From positions 1 to 8,067 of the forward strand of contig JBMLOQ010000016.1 in the NCBI GenBank assembly GCA_049242885.1: a stretch of DNA of 8,067 nt, given 5' to 3'. The notes beneath the pieces are model-generated. The model was not told the origin of the DNA. It saw nothing but the letters and a program-made list of their open reading frames with translations, and made no database searches. The stretch's first letter is position 1, and each line of letters starts with the position of its first letter. The position numbers and the translations under genes are program-made. This stretch comes from CAIVPM01 sp049242885 (GTDB taxonomy: Bacteria > Bacteroidota > Bacteroidia > Chitinophagales > Chitinophagaceae). Shown in pieces: positions 1-6,085 of this stretch.

Positions 1-1225
1 GATTTTCGCCAGTAATTTTTTCGTACATATCGAATAAATTACCATATTTTTCTTTAACTACTTCTTTACCTAATTTGGTAATTTCTTCTGCACTTAAATT
101 ACCTAAATTTCTTTTGTTAACTTCTGCTTTGCCATAACGTTGTATTGCATCTGCATAATCTAAATAAACAGCCTGTTTACTTGTACCAACACCATAACCA
201 GCATCACATCTTTCTTTTGCAGCTCTACTAGCTACATCTCTTGGTACTAAATTACCAAAAGCCGGATATCTTCTTTCTAAATAATAATCTCTTTCTTCTT
301 CTGGTATATCGGTAGCTATTCTATCGTCTCCTTGTTTTTTGGGCACCCAAATTCTTCCATCGTTACGTAAACTTTCGCTCATTAAAGTTAATTTACTTTG
401 ATGGTCGCCACTTACAGGAATACAAGTTGGGTGAATTTGTGTAAAGCAAGGATTAGCAAAATATGCTCCAGCTTTATGGGCTTTCCAAGCAGCTGTAACA
501 TTGCTACCCATTGCATTTGTTGAAAGATAGAACACATTTCCATAACCACCTGTACATAATAATACAGCATGCCCAAAATGTCTTTCTAGTTTCCCAGATA
601 CTAAATTACGTGCAATTATGCCTCTAGCTTTATCGTCAACCTTTACCACTTCGAGCATTTCGTGCCTTGCATACATGGTTACATTGCCTAATGCTACTTG
701 ACGTTCTAATGCTTGGTAAGCTCCTATTAACAGTTGCTGACCTGTTTGCCCTGCAGCATAAAACGTACGTTGTACTTGTGTACCACCAAAACTTCTATTT
801 GATAATAATCCACCATATTCACGTGCAAAAGGAACACCTTGTGCCACACACTGATCAATAATATTTGTACTTACTTCCGCCAAACGATGCACATTGGCTT
901 CTCTTGCTCTATAATCTCCACCTTTAATAGTGTCATAGAATAAACGAAAGGTAGAGTCACCATCGTTTTGATAATTTTTTGCTGCGTTTATACCACCTTG
1001 TGCAGCAATACTATGAGCTCGGCGTGGACTATCTTGAAAGCAAAATGCTTTTACTTTATAGCCCATTTCACCAAGACTAGCAGCTGCACTTGCACCTGCT
1101 AATCCTGTACCTACTACTATTACTTCTAATTTACGTTTATTAGCAGGATTTACTAGTTTGCAATGGCCTTTGTAATCAACCCATTTTTCGTCTAATTTAC
1201 CTGCTGGTATTTTTGAATCAAGCAT
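1..1225 (-). CDS. sdhA: Succinate dehydrogenase / fumarate reductase flavoprotein subunit, partial (3' end outside window)
   Basis: Catalytic FAD subunit of membrane-bound succinate:quinone oxidoreductase (complex II). It oxidises succinate to fumarate on the cytoplasmic side and passes electrons to the iron-sulfur subunit. The frame is open from ATG at 1225 to the left edge, giving 408 residues, so roughly the last third of a typical ~640-residue protein is missing. Visible features are a dinucleotide-binding motif VVGTGLAGASAA at residues 37-48; HSIAAQGG at 71-78, whose His71 matches the covalent FAD ligand; QIHPT at 263-267 with active-site His265; SESLRNDGR at 283-291; and PRDVASR at 328-334, whose Arg329 matches the catalytic arginine. 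It lies 101 bases downstream of sdhC on the same strand, so the two are probably co-transcribed, with sdhB expected past the left edge. The extended N-terminus and partner type suggest the Bacteroidota/Wolinella-like branch (inference). No frameshift is seen. Confidence 0.97.
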   Translation of the reverse strand, partial: MLDSKIPAGKLDEKWVDYKGHCKLVNPANKRKLEVIVVGTGLAGASAAASLGEMGYKVKAFCFQDSPRRAHSIAAQGGINAAKNYQNDGDSTFRLFYDTIKGGDYRAREANVHRLAEVSTNIIDQCVAQGVPFAREYGGLLSNRSFGGTQVQRTFYAAGQTGQQLLIGAYQALERQVALGNVTMYARHEMLEVVKVDDKARGIIARNLVSGKLERHFGHAVLLCTGGYGNVFYLSTNAMGSNVTAAWKAHKAGAYFANPCFTQIHPTCIPVSGDHQSKLTLMSESLRNDGRIWVPKKQGDDRIATDIPEEERDYYLERRYPAFGNLVPRDVASRAAKERCDAGYGVGTSKQAVYLDYADAIQRYGKAEVNKRNLGNLSAEEITKLGKEVVKEKYGNLFDMYEKITGEN

Positions 1226-1326
1226 AACTTAATTTGAAAATTTTATTTCACACAAAGAATACTACAAATCATAAGAAACAAAGCCTTTGTGTACTTATTT
1301 AACTTTGTTTCTTAGTAATTAATCAA
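1226..1326 (-). repeat. sdhC-sdhA intergenic spacer with perfect 12-bp inverted repeat (stem-loop)
   Basis: This 101-base spacer between sdhC and sdhA contains TAAGAAACAAAG at 1272-1283 and its exact reverse complement CTTTGTTTCTTA at 1303-1314, separated by 19 bases. Related words also occur: CACAAAG at 1252-1258 and CTTTGTG at 1285-1291 are complementary to each other, and ACAAAG-C-CTTTGT (1278-1290) is a short palindrome around one base. The transcript could therefore fold in more than one mutually exclusive way. There is no T-run after the stem in the direction of transcription, so it does not look like an intrinsic terminator. A role in mRNA processing or in balancing sdhC against sdhA and sdhB is inference only. 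Confidence 0.6.
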
Positions 1327-2037
1327 TTATCCTATCCATCCTAAATAAAAAGCTACTGGCATGGCAATAAATAACAAAACTACCAAAACTGAATATCCAT
1401 AACCTACACTTGTAAGCATGGCATGATACTTTTTATTGTGTACACCTATTGTTTTAAATGCACTTTGAAAACCATGTGCAAGATGATATCCTAAACCTAG
1501 GCAACCAACACTATATACGATAACAACCCAAAGTTCGCTAAATGTTACTCGCATTAAATCAAACATATTGTGCATGTTGGTAATACCACCATCATAACTA
1601 ACTTCTGCTTCTAATCCTGCATGTGTAAACCTAGCTGGAACCCAAAAATGGTATAAATGCACACACATAAAGATTAATATGATGCTCCCTAAAAGCCCCA
1701 TACTTCTACTATACCACTTACTACCATCTTTGTAAGCAACGGCATAGCCTACACTTCTTGCTTTTTGATTTTGTAGCGTAAGCATGTACCCTTGTACAAT
1801 GTGCAATAAAATTCCTGCAAACAAGCCTACCTCTGCAATACGAATAAGTACTGTACTACCCATAAAATGGGCTGCTTTATTAAACATTTCGCCAGTTTGC
1901 TCTTCTATAAACAATCCTGCAAAAACACAGGCATTTATACTAACATGAACTGTTAAAAAAAGCACAAGGGAAATGCCGGTTAAACCCATCACTAATTTTT
2001 TACCAACCGACGAAGTAAACATTTCTTTCCAAGTCAT
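1327..2037 (-). CDS. sdhC: Succinate dehydrogenase cytochrome b subunit (b558 type, five-helix)
   Basis: Membrane anchor of complex II; it holds haem b and passes electrons between the iron-sulfur subunit and the quinone pool. The 236 residues contain five hydrophobic helices at about 15-37, 63-86, 113-134, 166-190 and 208-232. This is the single-polypeptide anchor found in Bacteroidota, Bacillus and Wolinella-type enzymes rather than the split SdhC/SdhD form. Histidines placed in helices are His31, His79, His127/His130 and His185/His188, matching the four axial ligands of two haems known for this family. The N-terminal segment with FTSSVGKKLVMGLTG at 7-21 is typical of the Bacteroidota family, which supports ATG at 2037 over Met6. 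It is the first gene of the sdh operon in this window, with a promoter-like motif about 30 bases upstream. The family normally works with menaquinone (established knowledge). Confidence 0.95.
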   Translation of the reverse strand: MTWKEMFTSSVGKKLVMGLTGISLVLFLTVHVSINACVFAGLFIEEQTGEMFNKAAHFMGSTVLIRIAEVGLFAGILLHIVQGYMLTLQNQKARSVGYAVAYKDGSKWYSRSMGLLGSIILIFMCVHLYHFWVPARFTHAGLEAEVSYDGGITNMHNMFDLMRVTFSELWVVIVYSVGCLGLGYHLAHGFQSAFKTIGVHNKKYHAMLTSVGYGYSVLVVLLFIAMPVAFYLGWIG

Positions 2038-2066
2038 AATTAAATTGAATCGTTGTGAGATTGTTG

Positions 2067-2074
2067 CAAAAGTA
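2067..2074 (-). promoter_or_regulatory. Putative Bacteroidota -7 promoter element for sdhC
   Basis: On the minus strand this reads TACTTTTG, an exact match to the Bacteroidota -7 consensus TAnnTTTG. It lies 30 bases before the sdhC ATG, which would give a leader of roughly 20 bases. No convincing TTTG -33 element is seen at the usual distance. It suggests that the sdh genes can be transcribed independently of the upstream di-iron gene. Confidence 0.5.
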
Positions 2075-2118
2075 TATATGTTAATGGCATGTTGTTGCTA
2101 TTGTTACATCTTTTTTTA

Positions 2119-2685
2119 TTAATCCCGTTTGCAATAAAGATTACTTTGCTCAACTGGATATTTTTCTTCTAAATTAACATTGTTAAAGCTTTTTTGTTTA
2201 CCCCATCTAAAAAAAACTTCAAAAATGGGCAAAAGCTTACTATGCTTGATTTTGCTTAAGAAATAAACCTCATGCTCTTTTTCTTTAATACCCATTTCGT
2301 ACAAAATTTCATTATGCTTTGTTATACCAAGTGAATTAAAGTATTGCATCATTACAAAATATTCACACACATTTCCACTTTCTAAACTTCCAGCAAAATA
2401 AAATGGCATAAACCATCCTATAAGGTGGCAGCTCAAACTTATAGTTTTACCAATAACTGCAAACTTAAACTCGTACCATTTAGAAATTGGAATGTTATAA
2501 GTATTCATAATTTCTAGCACACAAGCTCTGTGGTGCCACTCGTCTAATTCAATTTGATAAATTTCTTTTTTTTGTTCTTTGTTTCTTAAAGATGCAGCAT
2601 GACCCTGATAAGCATAGCATGCTGCTTTTTCTGCACTGTAAGCCTTTTGTAAAAGTTTTACTAATTTTTTATGATTTAATTGCAT
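2119..2685 (-). CDS. Ferritin-like di-iron protein, Coq7 (demethoxyubiquinone hydroxylase)-like
   Basis: A 188-residue protein with the metal-ligand layout of a carboxylate-bridged di-iron four-helix bundle: Glu19, then Glu49-x-x-His52, Glu102 (or Glu108), then Glu135-x-x-His138. The ligand spacing (about 30, 53 and 33 residues) closely follows that of Coq7, the hydroxylase of ubiquinone synthesis. Residues about 82-100 are hydrophobic, comparable to the membrane-associating segment of Coq7. No signal peptide is seen, so it is probably cytoplasmic or bound to the inner face of the membrane. ATG at 2685 leaves a complete first helix carrying Glu19. The gene is 81 bases upstream of sdhC in the same direction and divergent from the barrel gene. 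Bacteroidota generally make menaquinone, so the substrate is unlikely to be demethoxyubiquinone. Other di-iron families such as MiaE or rubrerythrin-like proteins remain possible. The fold assignment is fairly secure; the function is unknown. Confidence 0.75.
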   Translation of the reverse strand: MQLNHKKLVKLLQKAYSAEKAACYAYQGHAASLRNKEQKKEIYQIELDEWHHRACVLEIMNTYNIPISKWYEFKFAVIGKTISLSCHLIGWFMPFYFAGSLESGNVCEYFVMMQYFNSLGITKHNEILYEMGIKEKEHEVYFLSKIKHSKLLPIFEVFFRWGKQKSFNNVNLEEKYPVEQSNLYCKRD

Positions 2686-2695
2686 ATTTGTAGCA

Positions 2696-2703
2696 CAAAA
2701 CTA
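2696..2703 (-). promoter_or_regulatory. Possible -7 promoter element for the di-iron gene
   Basis: The minus strand reads TAGTTTTG, which fits TAnnTTTG, 10 bases before the ATG at 2685. If used, the transcript would have a very short leader of about five bases. No -33 TTTG is found at the normal distance. In this AT-rich 86-base divergent gap a chance match is possible. No equally good element was found on the plus strand for the barrel gene. Confidence 0.3.
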
Positions 2704-2771
2704 GCTTTTTTGAGTTGATTTGCTATTTGTTTTAGACAAAAATTAAAGCCAATTTCATTTTCATAAGTACA

Positions 2772-4001
2772 ATGTTTAAACCCATTTTTATTTTTACAGC
2801 CATGATAATGCTTTTCTTTTTGGGAAAGTCACAATCATCTCATTCTTTAGGAAACTCTAAAAGCAATCCAAGCGAAAAAGTAGATTCAACACAAATAGAT
2901 GTTAATGATGTTTTAGCTAAAATATTTAAGAAAAAGAAAGTAAAAGAAAAGAAAATAAAGCCAATACGAAATTTCCAAGCAGCTTTTTTACCAACTGTTG
3001 GCTATTCTTTACAAACAGGTTTTTCGTTTGTTTATACGGGTAATGTAACTTTTAGCACCAATAGAAAAGATAGCAGCCAAAAACTATCTTCAATTTATGC
3101 AGGCATAACTTACTCTTTGCAAAACCAAATTATTTTGCCAACTATTGCTAATATTTGGACAAAAAACAACAAGTATAATATAATTCTAGATAATAGATTT
3201 ATTCAATATCCCGATTATGTTTTTGGAGTTGGAGATGCTACAAGCAAAACGAAAGAATACAGAACTTTTTTTTCAATGCTAAGAATGCACGAAAGTATTT
3301 TAAGAGAGGTTAAGCCAAATTTATACTTAGGTGTAGGTTTTATGCACGATAACATTTGGAACATTAGTGGATTTGATAGTATTAATAAAGTGATAAACCC
3401 TGCCTCAACAAAAAAAGTTAAACGAGAAATTGCAACTGGACTAGCATTAAGATTTTTATTTGATAGTAGGCTAAACCAGGTAAATGCAAAAAAAGGTTTT
3501 TACTCAAATATAGTTTTCAGAAAAAACCTAACCACCTTAGGCAGTGATGAAACTTGGGGCTATTTAACAACAGATACTAGAGCGTACATTCCTTTTCCTA
3601 AAAAATCAAATAATGTTTTGGCATTTTGGAATTATAATATGATAACCTATGGCGGCAATAATGTAAGTAACTTTTTATTGCCTAGCAATGGATGGGACGA
3701 TACTCACAATACCGGACGAGGCAATATACAAGGTAGATTTAGAGGAAGAAACATGTTTGCCTTTGAAACTGAATACAGATTTAGTTTAACCAAAAATGGA
3801 CTTCTTGGAGCTACAGTTTTTGGAAATGTACAACATTTTGATAATCAATTTTTCTACAATTCTGGTTTTTTAAAGCCAGGAGGTGGTGTAGGGCTAAGAA
3901 TAAAGTTCAACAAGCACTCCAACACTAATGTGTGTATTGATTATGGTTTTGGACAAGGTGGTTCTCGTGGTTTTTTTGTTAATGTTGGAGAAGTTTTTTA
4001 A
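2772..4001 (+). CDS. Outer-membrane beta-barrel protein, Omp85/BamA surface-antigen-like, without POTRA domains
   Basis: A 409-residue envelope protein predicted to form a beta-barrel in the outer membrane. An N-terminal hydrophobic segment (residues 4-18) after a single Lys looks like a Sec signal peptide, with cleavage probably near residue 22. It is followed by a short polar linker with a lysine-rich stretch at 53-63. From about residue 67 the sequence alternates as in amphipathic strands. RFLFDSRLNQVNAKKGFYSN (227-246) resembles the 'DSRDNP...KGFY' element of the Omp85 barrel. GRFRGRNMF (321-329) sits where the conserved RG(F/Y)R motif of barrel strand 6 lies. GGGVGLRIKF (370-379) and the C-terminal strand ending in Phe409 fit outer-membrane insertion signals. 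Family members such as BamA have periplasmic POTRA domains before the barrel; here only about 45 residues remain, too short for even one. The specific role is unknown. It is divergent from the di-iron gene and 90 bases before the PKD lipoprotein gene. Confidence 0.82.
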   Translation: MFKPIFIFTAMIMLFFLGKSQSSHSLGNSKSNPSEKVDSTQIDVNDVLAKIFKKKKVKEKKIKPIRNFQAAFLPTVGYSLQTGFSFVYTGNVTFSTNRKDSSQKLSSIYAGITYSLQNQIILPTIANIWTKNNKYNIILDNRFIQYPDYVFGVGDATSKTKEYRTFFSMLRMHESILREVKPNLYLGVGFMHDNIWNISGFDSINKVINPASTKKVKREIATGLALRFLFDSRLNQVNAKKGFYSNIVFRKNLTTLGSDETWGYLTTDTRAYIPFPKKSNNVLAFWNYNMITYGGNNVSNFLLPSNGWDDTHNTGRGNIQGRFRGRNMFAFETEYRFSLTKNGLLGATVFGNVQHFDNQFFYNSGFLKPGGGVGLRIKFNKHSNTNVCIDYGFGQGGSRGFFVNVGEVF

Positions 4002-4019
4002 CAAAAGCATTTTGTTTTT
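4000..4019 (+). terminator. Possible weak hairpin terminator after the barrel gene
   Basis: AACAAAA (4000-4006) pairs with TTTTGTT (4010-4016) across a three-base loop and is followed by a few more T. It overlaps the stop codon and has only one G-C pair, so termination would be weak and read-through into the PKD lipoprotein gene is possible. Confidence 0.3.
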
Positions 4020-4034
4020 GCACATTAGTAATAA

Positions 4035-4069
4035 TTTGGCACAATTATTCGTTCTAGCAACTAAGTTTA
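4035..4069 (+). promoter_or_regulatory. Possible promoter for the PKD lipoprotein gene
   Basis: TTTG at 4035-4038 and TAAGTTTA at 4062-4069 are 23 bases apart. This matches a Bacteroidota -33/-7 pair with one mismatch in the -7 box (TAnnTTTA for TAnnTTTG) and a spacing at the long end of the usual range. The leader to the ATG at 4092 would be about 15-20 bases. Confidence 0.3.
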
Positions 4070-4091
4070 CATAAATCTAAGCCGTATTACC

Positions 4092-5300
4092 ATGAAAAAA
4101 GCAATATCTTTTTTATTCACAGCCATTATTTTATTTGCTTGCACTAAAATTATTGAAAAAGAGGTTTCAAACAATTCAAATAACAACAATAATAATTCTA
4201 CAGGTGGTGTAGGTGGAACAACTGGAGGAACAGGAACATCTCAACCCATAAACATAAATTATACGAGTACAAGCCCTTGTGCACCTAGTAACGAAGTATT
4301 TACGTTTACATGTAGTGGTAGTAAAGTGCCTAGCAATGCAAAATTTGAATGGTATTTTGGTGATGGAAATAATAGCAAAGATGCTGTAGCCAAAAATACT
4401 TATCAATGGGCAGGACATTATACAGTTTTAGTAAAAGTAAAATCACCAACCGATCAAGATCTTGGGCAAACAACTGTTAGTGTAACAACAGTTGGACAAA
4501 GCGTTACTCCTGTAGCCAGTTTTTATAGCCAAATGAATACGAGTACCCCTACCCTTTTTTCATTTAATAGCACTTCCTCTTTACAAAATGGCAACATGAA
4601 TAGTTTTGAATGGGATTTTGGGGATGGCACAAAAGGGTTTGGAAGTTTTGTAAATAAAAATTTTCCATCTCACCCAAGAGATACTACTTATAATGTAAAA
4701 CTTACAGTTAAAAGCGAAGCTGGTTGTTTTGCTACACGTACAAATACAGTTGCAGTTCCTGCCACCTATACTATAAGTGGTAACATTAATTTTACAGCCA
4801 CAAGTGCCTGTGCACCAAGTAGTGAGGAGTTTACATTTAATGCCCCAACAACTGGCGTACCTAGTACAGCAACTTTTCATTGGGATTTTGGTGATGGAAG
4901 CATAGGAACAGGAAATCCTATAAAAAAGAAATTTTCTTTTACCAATACTTACGACGTAAAATTGATCATTAAAAATAATAATCTAGATATCTACAGAACC
5001 ACACTTCCAGTAGTTACAAAAGGGCAAGATGTAACACCTGTTGCAGCATTTGTGTATAATAATATTACAAGCACGGGAGAATCTTTTAATTTCAATAGCA
5101 CTTCTACTGTAAGAAGTGGGGCATCAATAACCAATTGGGCTTGGGATTTTGGTGATGGCACAACTGGTAACCAAATTAATGTAAATAAATCTTACACAAG
5201 GCAATCTACAGACAGGACTTATACAGTTAAATTAACAGTTACTGCCAATAGTGGTTGTAGTAATAGTACCACTTCTACTGTAACGGTACCTAAATTATAA
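4092..5300 (+). CDS. Lipoprotein with four PKD domains
   Basis: A 402-residue cell-envelope protein. Residues 1-17 form a lipoprotein signal peptide with lipobox LFAC, so Cys17 would be lipidated. A low-complexity Asn-rich then Gly/Thr-rich linker follows at about 26-50. The rest is four PKD-type Ig-like domains, each marked by W-x-FGDG: WYFGDG (87-92), WDFGDG (174-179), WDFGDG (264-269) and WDFGDG (351-356). Domains 1 and 3 share CAPS-x-E-x-FTF and domains 2 and 4 share VTPVA-x-F plus a TY-x-VKLTV strand, so the array reads A-B-A-B. PKD domains usually act as binding or spacer modules in extracellular proteins. No catalytic domain or type IX secretion C-terminal domain is visible, so a structural or adhesive role at the outer membrane is inferred. 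Acidic and basic residues soon after Cys17 (TKIIEKE) could favour surface export, but this is unproven. A strong terminator follows. Confidence 0.9.
   Translation: MKKAISFLFTAIILFACTKIIEKEVSNNSNNNNNNSTGGVGGTTGGTGTSQPININYTSTSPCAPSNEVFTFTCSGSKVPSNAKFEWYFGDGNNSKDAVAKNTYQWAGHYTVLVKVKSPTDQDLGQTTVSVTTVGQSVTPVASFYSQMNTSTPTLFSFNSTSSLQNGNMNSFEWDFGDGTKGFGSFVNKNFPSHPRDTTYNVKLTVKSEAGCFATRTNTVAVPATYTISGNINFTATSACAPSSEEFTFNAPTTGVPSTATFHWDFGDGSIGTGNPIKKKFSFTNTYDVKLIIKNNNLDIYRTTLPVVTKGQDVTPVAAFVYNNITSTGESFNFNSTSTVRSGASITNWAWDFGDGTTGNQINVNKSYTRQSTDRTYTVKLTVTANSGCSNSTTSTVTVPKL
4251..5294 (+). repeat. Internal tandem duplication of a two-PKD unit (about 170 codons each)
   Basis: Unit 1 covers residues about 54-224 (4251-4763) and unit 2 residues about 231-401 (4782-5294). 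Matching landmarks occur in the same order: CAPS-x-E-x-FTF at 63-72 and 240-249, VPS at 79-81 and 256-258, FGDG at 89-92 and 266-269, VTPVA at 138-142 and 314-318, WDFGDGT at 174-180 and 351-357, and the closing VP at 222-223 and 399-400. Similarity remains at DNA level around the FGDG codons, for example TTTTGGTGATGGA in the first and third domains. The copies have diverged clearly, so the duplication is not recent. Confidence 0.8.
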
Positions 5301-5350
5301 ATTTGTAAAGATTCCACTTCACACTAATGGGATTGAAAAAAATGTATGCT

Positions 5351-5381
5351 AAGCCTGAAAATAAAAATTTCAGGCTTTTTT
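5351..5381 (+). terminator. Intrinsic terminator after the PKD lipoprotein gene
   Basis: A perfect 10-bp stem, AAGCCTGAAA (5351-5360) with TTTCAGGCTT (5368-5377), closes a seven-base loop and runs directly into a T-tract (5376-5381). It lies 50 bases after the lipoprotein stop codon. It should separate that gene from rpe, which starts 50 bases further on. Confidence 0.88.
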
Positions 5382-5431
5382 ATTAACTCAGAAGCAAACT
5401 AAATATCTTTTATTTGCAAAAAAATTAACGT

Positions 5432-6082
5432 ATGCCAATCATTGCACCTTCACTATTAAGTTGTAATTTTCTACAATTGCAAGCCGAGTGTGACATGCTT
5501 AACAATAGCAAAGCAGAGTGGTTTCATATAGACGTAATGGATGGGGTATTTGTACCCAATATAAGTTTTGGATTGCCTATTTTACAACAAATTAGAACTG
5601 CTACTACCAAAGTTTTGGATGTGCATTTAATGATTGTAAATCCTGATAAATATATTGATGCTTTTAAAGCTGCTGGTGCAGATGTATTAACTGTTCATGT
5701 GGAAGCTTGCACACATTTACATAGAACACTACAACATATAAAAAGTACTGGAATGAAAGCAGGAGTTGCTATCAACCCACATACAAACATTAACCAAATT
5801 GAAGATGTATTAGATTTAGTTGATGTTGTTTGCCTAATGAGTGTAAACCCAGGGTTTGGAGGACAATCATTTATACCCAATACATTAAATAAAATCAAAC
5901 AGCTTCGCCAAAATATTGATTCAAGACATTTAAACACCTTAATTGAAATAGATGGTGGCGTAACGCTAGAAAATGCAAAAACAATACTTGATGCAGGTGC
6001 AAATGTGTTGGTTGCTGGGAACACCGTTTTTAAGTCTATAAATCCAACACAAACAATTGAAGATTTGTGCAATATCAAATAA
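5432..6082 (+). CDS. rpe: Ribulose-phosphate 3-epimerase
   Basis: Cytoplasmic enzyme of the pentose phosphate pathway that interconverts D-ribulose 5-phosphate and D-xylulose 5-phosphate. The 216 residues are the normal full length for this TIM-barrel family. Visible family motifs are APSLLS at 5-10; FHIDVMDG at 31-38 with metal ligand His32 and ligand/catalytic Asp34; DVHLM at 63-67 with His65; MSVNPGFGGQSF at 136-147, the phosphate-gripping loop; and EIDGGV at 172-177 with the second catalytic Asp174. VAGNTVF at 194-200 sits where most homologues have a Gly-Ser/Asn phosphate-binding turn. All expected catalytic residues are present. ATG at 5432 gives the standard MPIIAPSLLS-type start; there is no Shine-Dalgarno but an A-rich stretch precedes it. 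Its stop lies only three bases from the stop of the convergent ABC gene. Confidence 0.97.
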   Translation: MPIIAPSLLSCNFLQLQAECDMLNNSKAEWFHIDVMDGVFVPNISFGLPILQQIRTATTKVLDVHLMIVNPDKYIDAFKAAGADVLTVHVEACTHLHRTLQHIKSTGMKAGVAINPHTNINQIEDVLDLVDVVCLMSVNPGFGGQSFIPNTLNKIKQLRQNIDSRHLNTLIEIDGGVTLENAKTILDAGANVLVAGNTVFKSINPTQTIEDLCNIK

Positions 6083-6085
6083 AAT

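Noticed and set aside
667..861. 64-codon plus-strand ORF
   Set aside because: Lies wholly antisense within sdhA and has no recognisable domain; a shadow of the real gene.
2061..2098. TTGTTGC occurring twice upstream of sdhC (2061-2067 and 2092-2098 region)
   Set aside because: Short AT-rich word in an AT-rich region; no further structure around it, so probably chance.
2686..2771. Promoter for the barrel gene on the plus strand of the divergent gap
   Set aside because: Only near-matches such as TTGATTTG are present, none better than expected by chance in this base composition.
4176..4880. Two minus-strand ORFs (4176-4418 and 4581-4880), rich in Cys, Ser and Thr
   Set aside because: Antisense shadows of the Asn/Thr/Gly-rich PKD lipoprotein; their odd composition is explained by the repeated sense codons.
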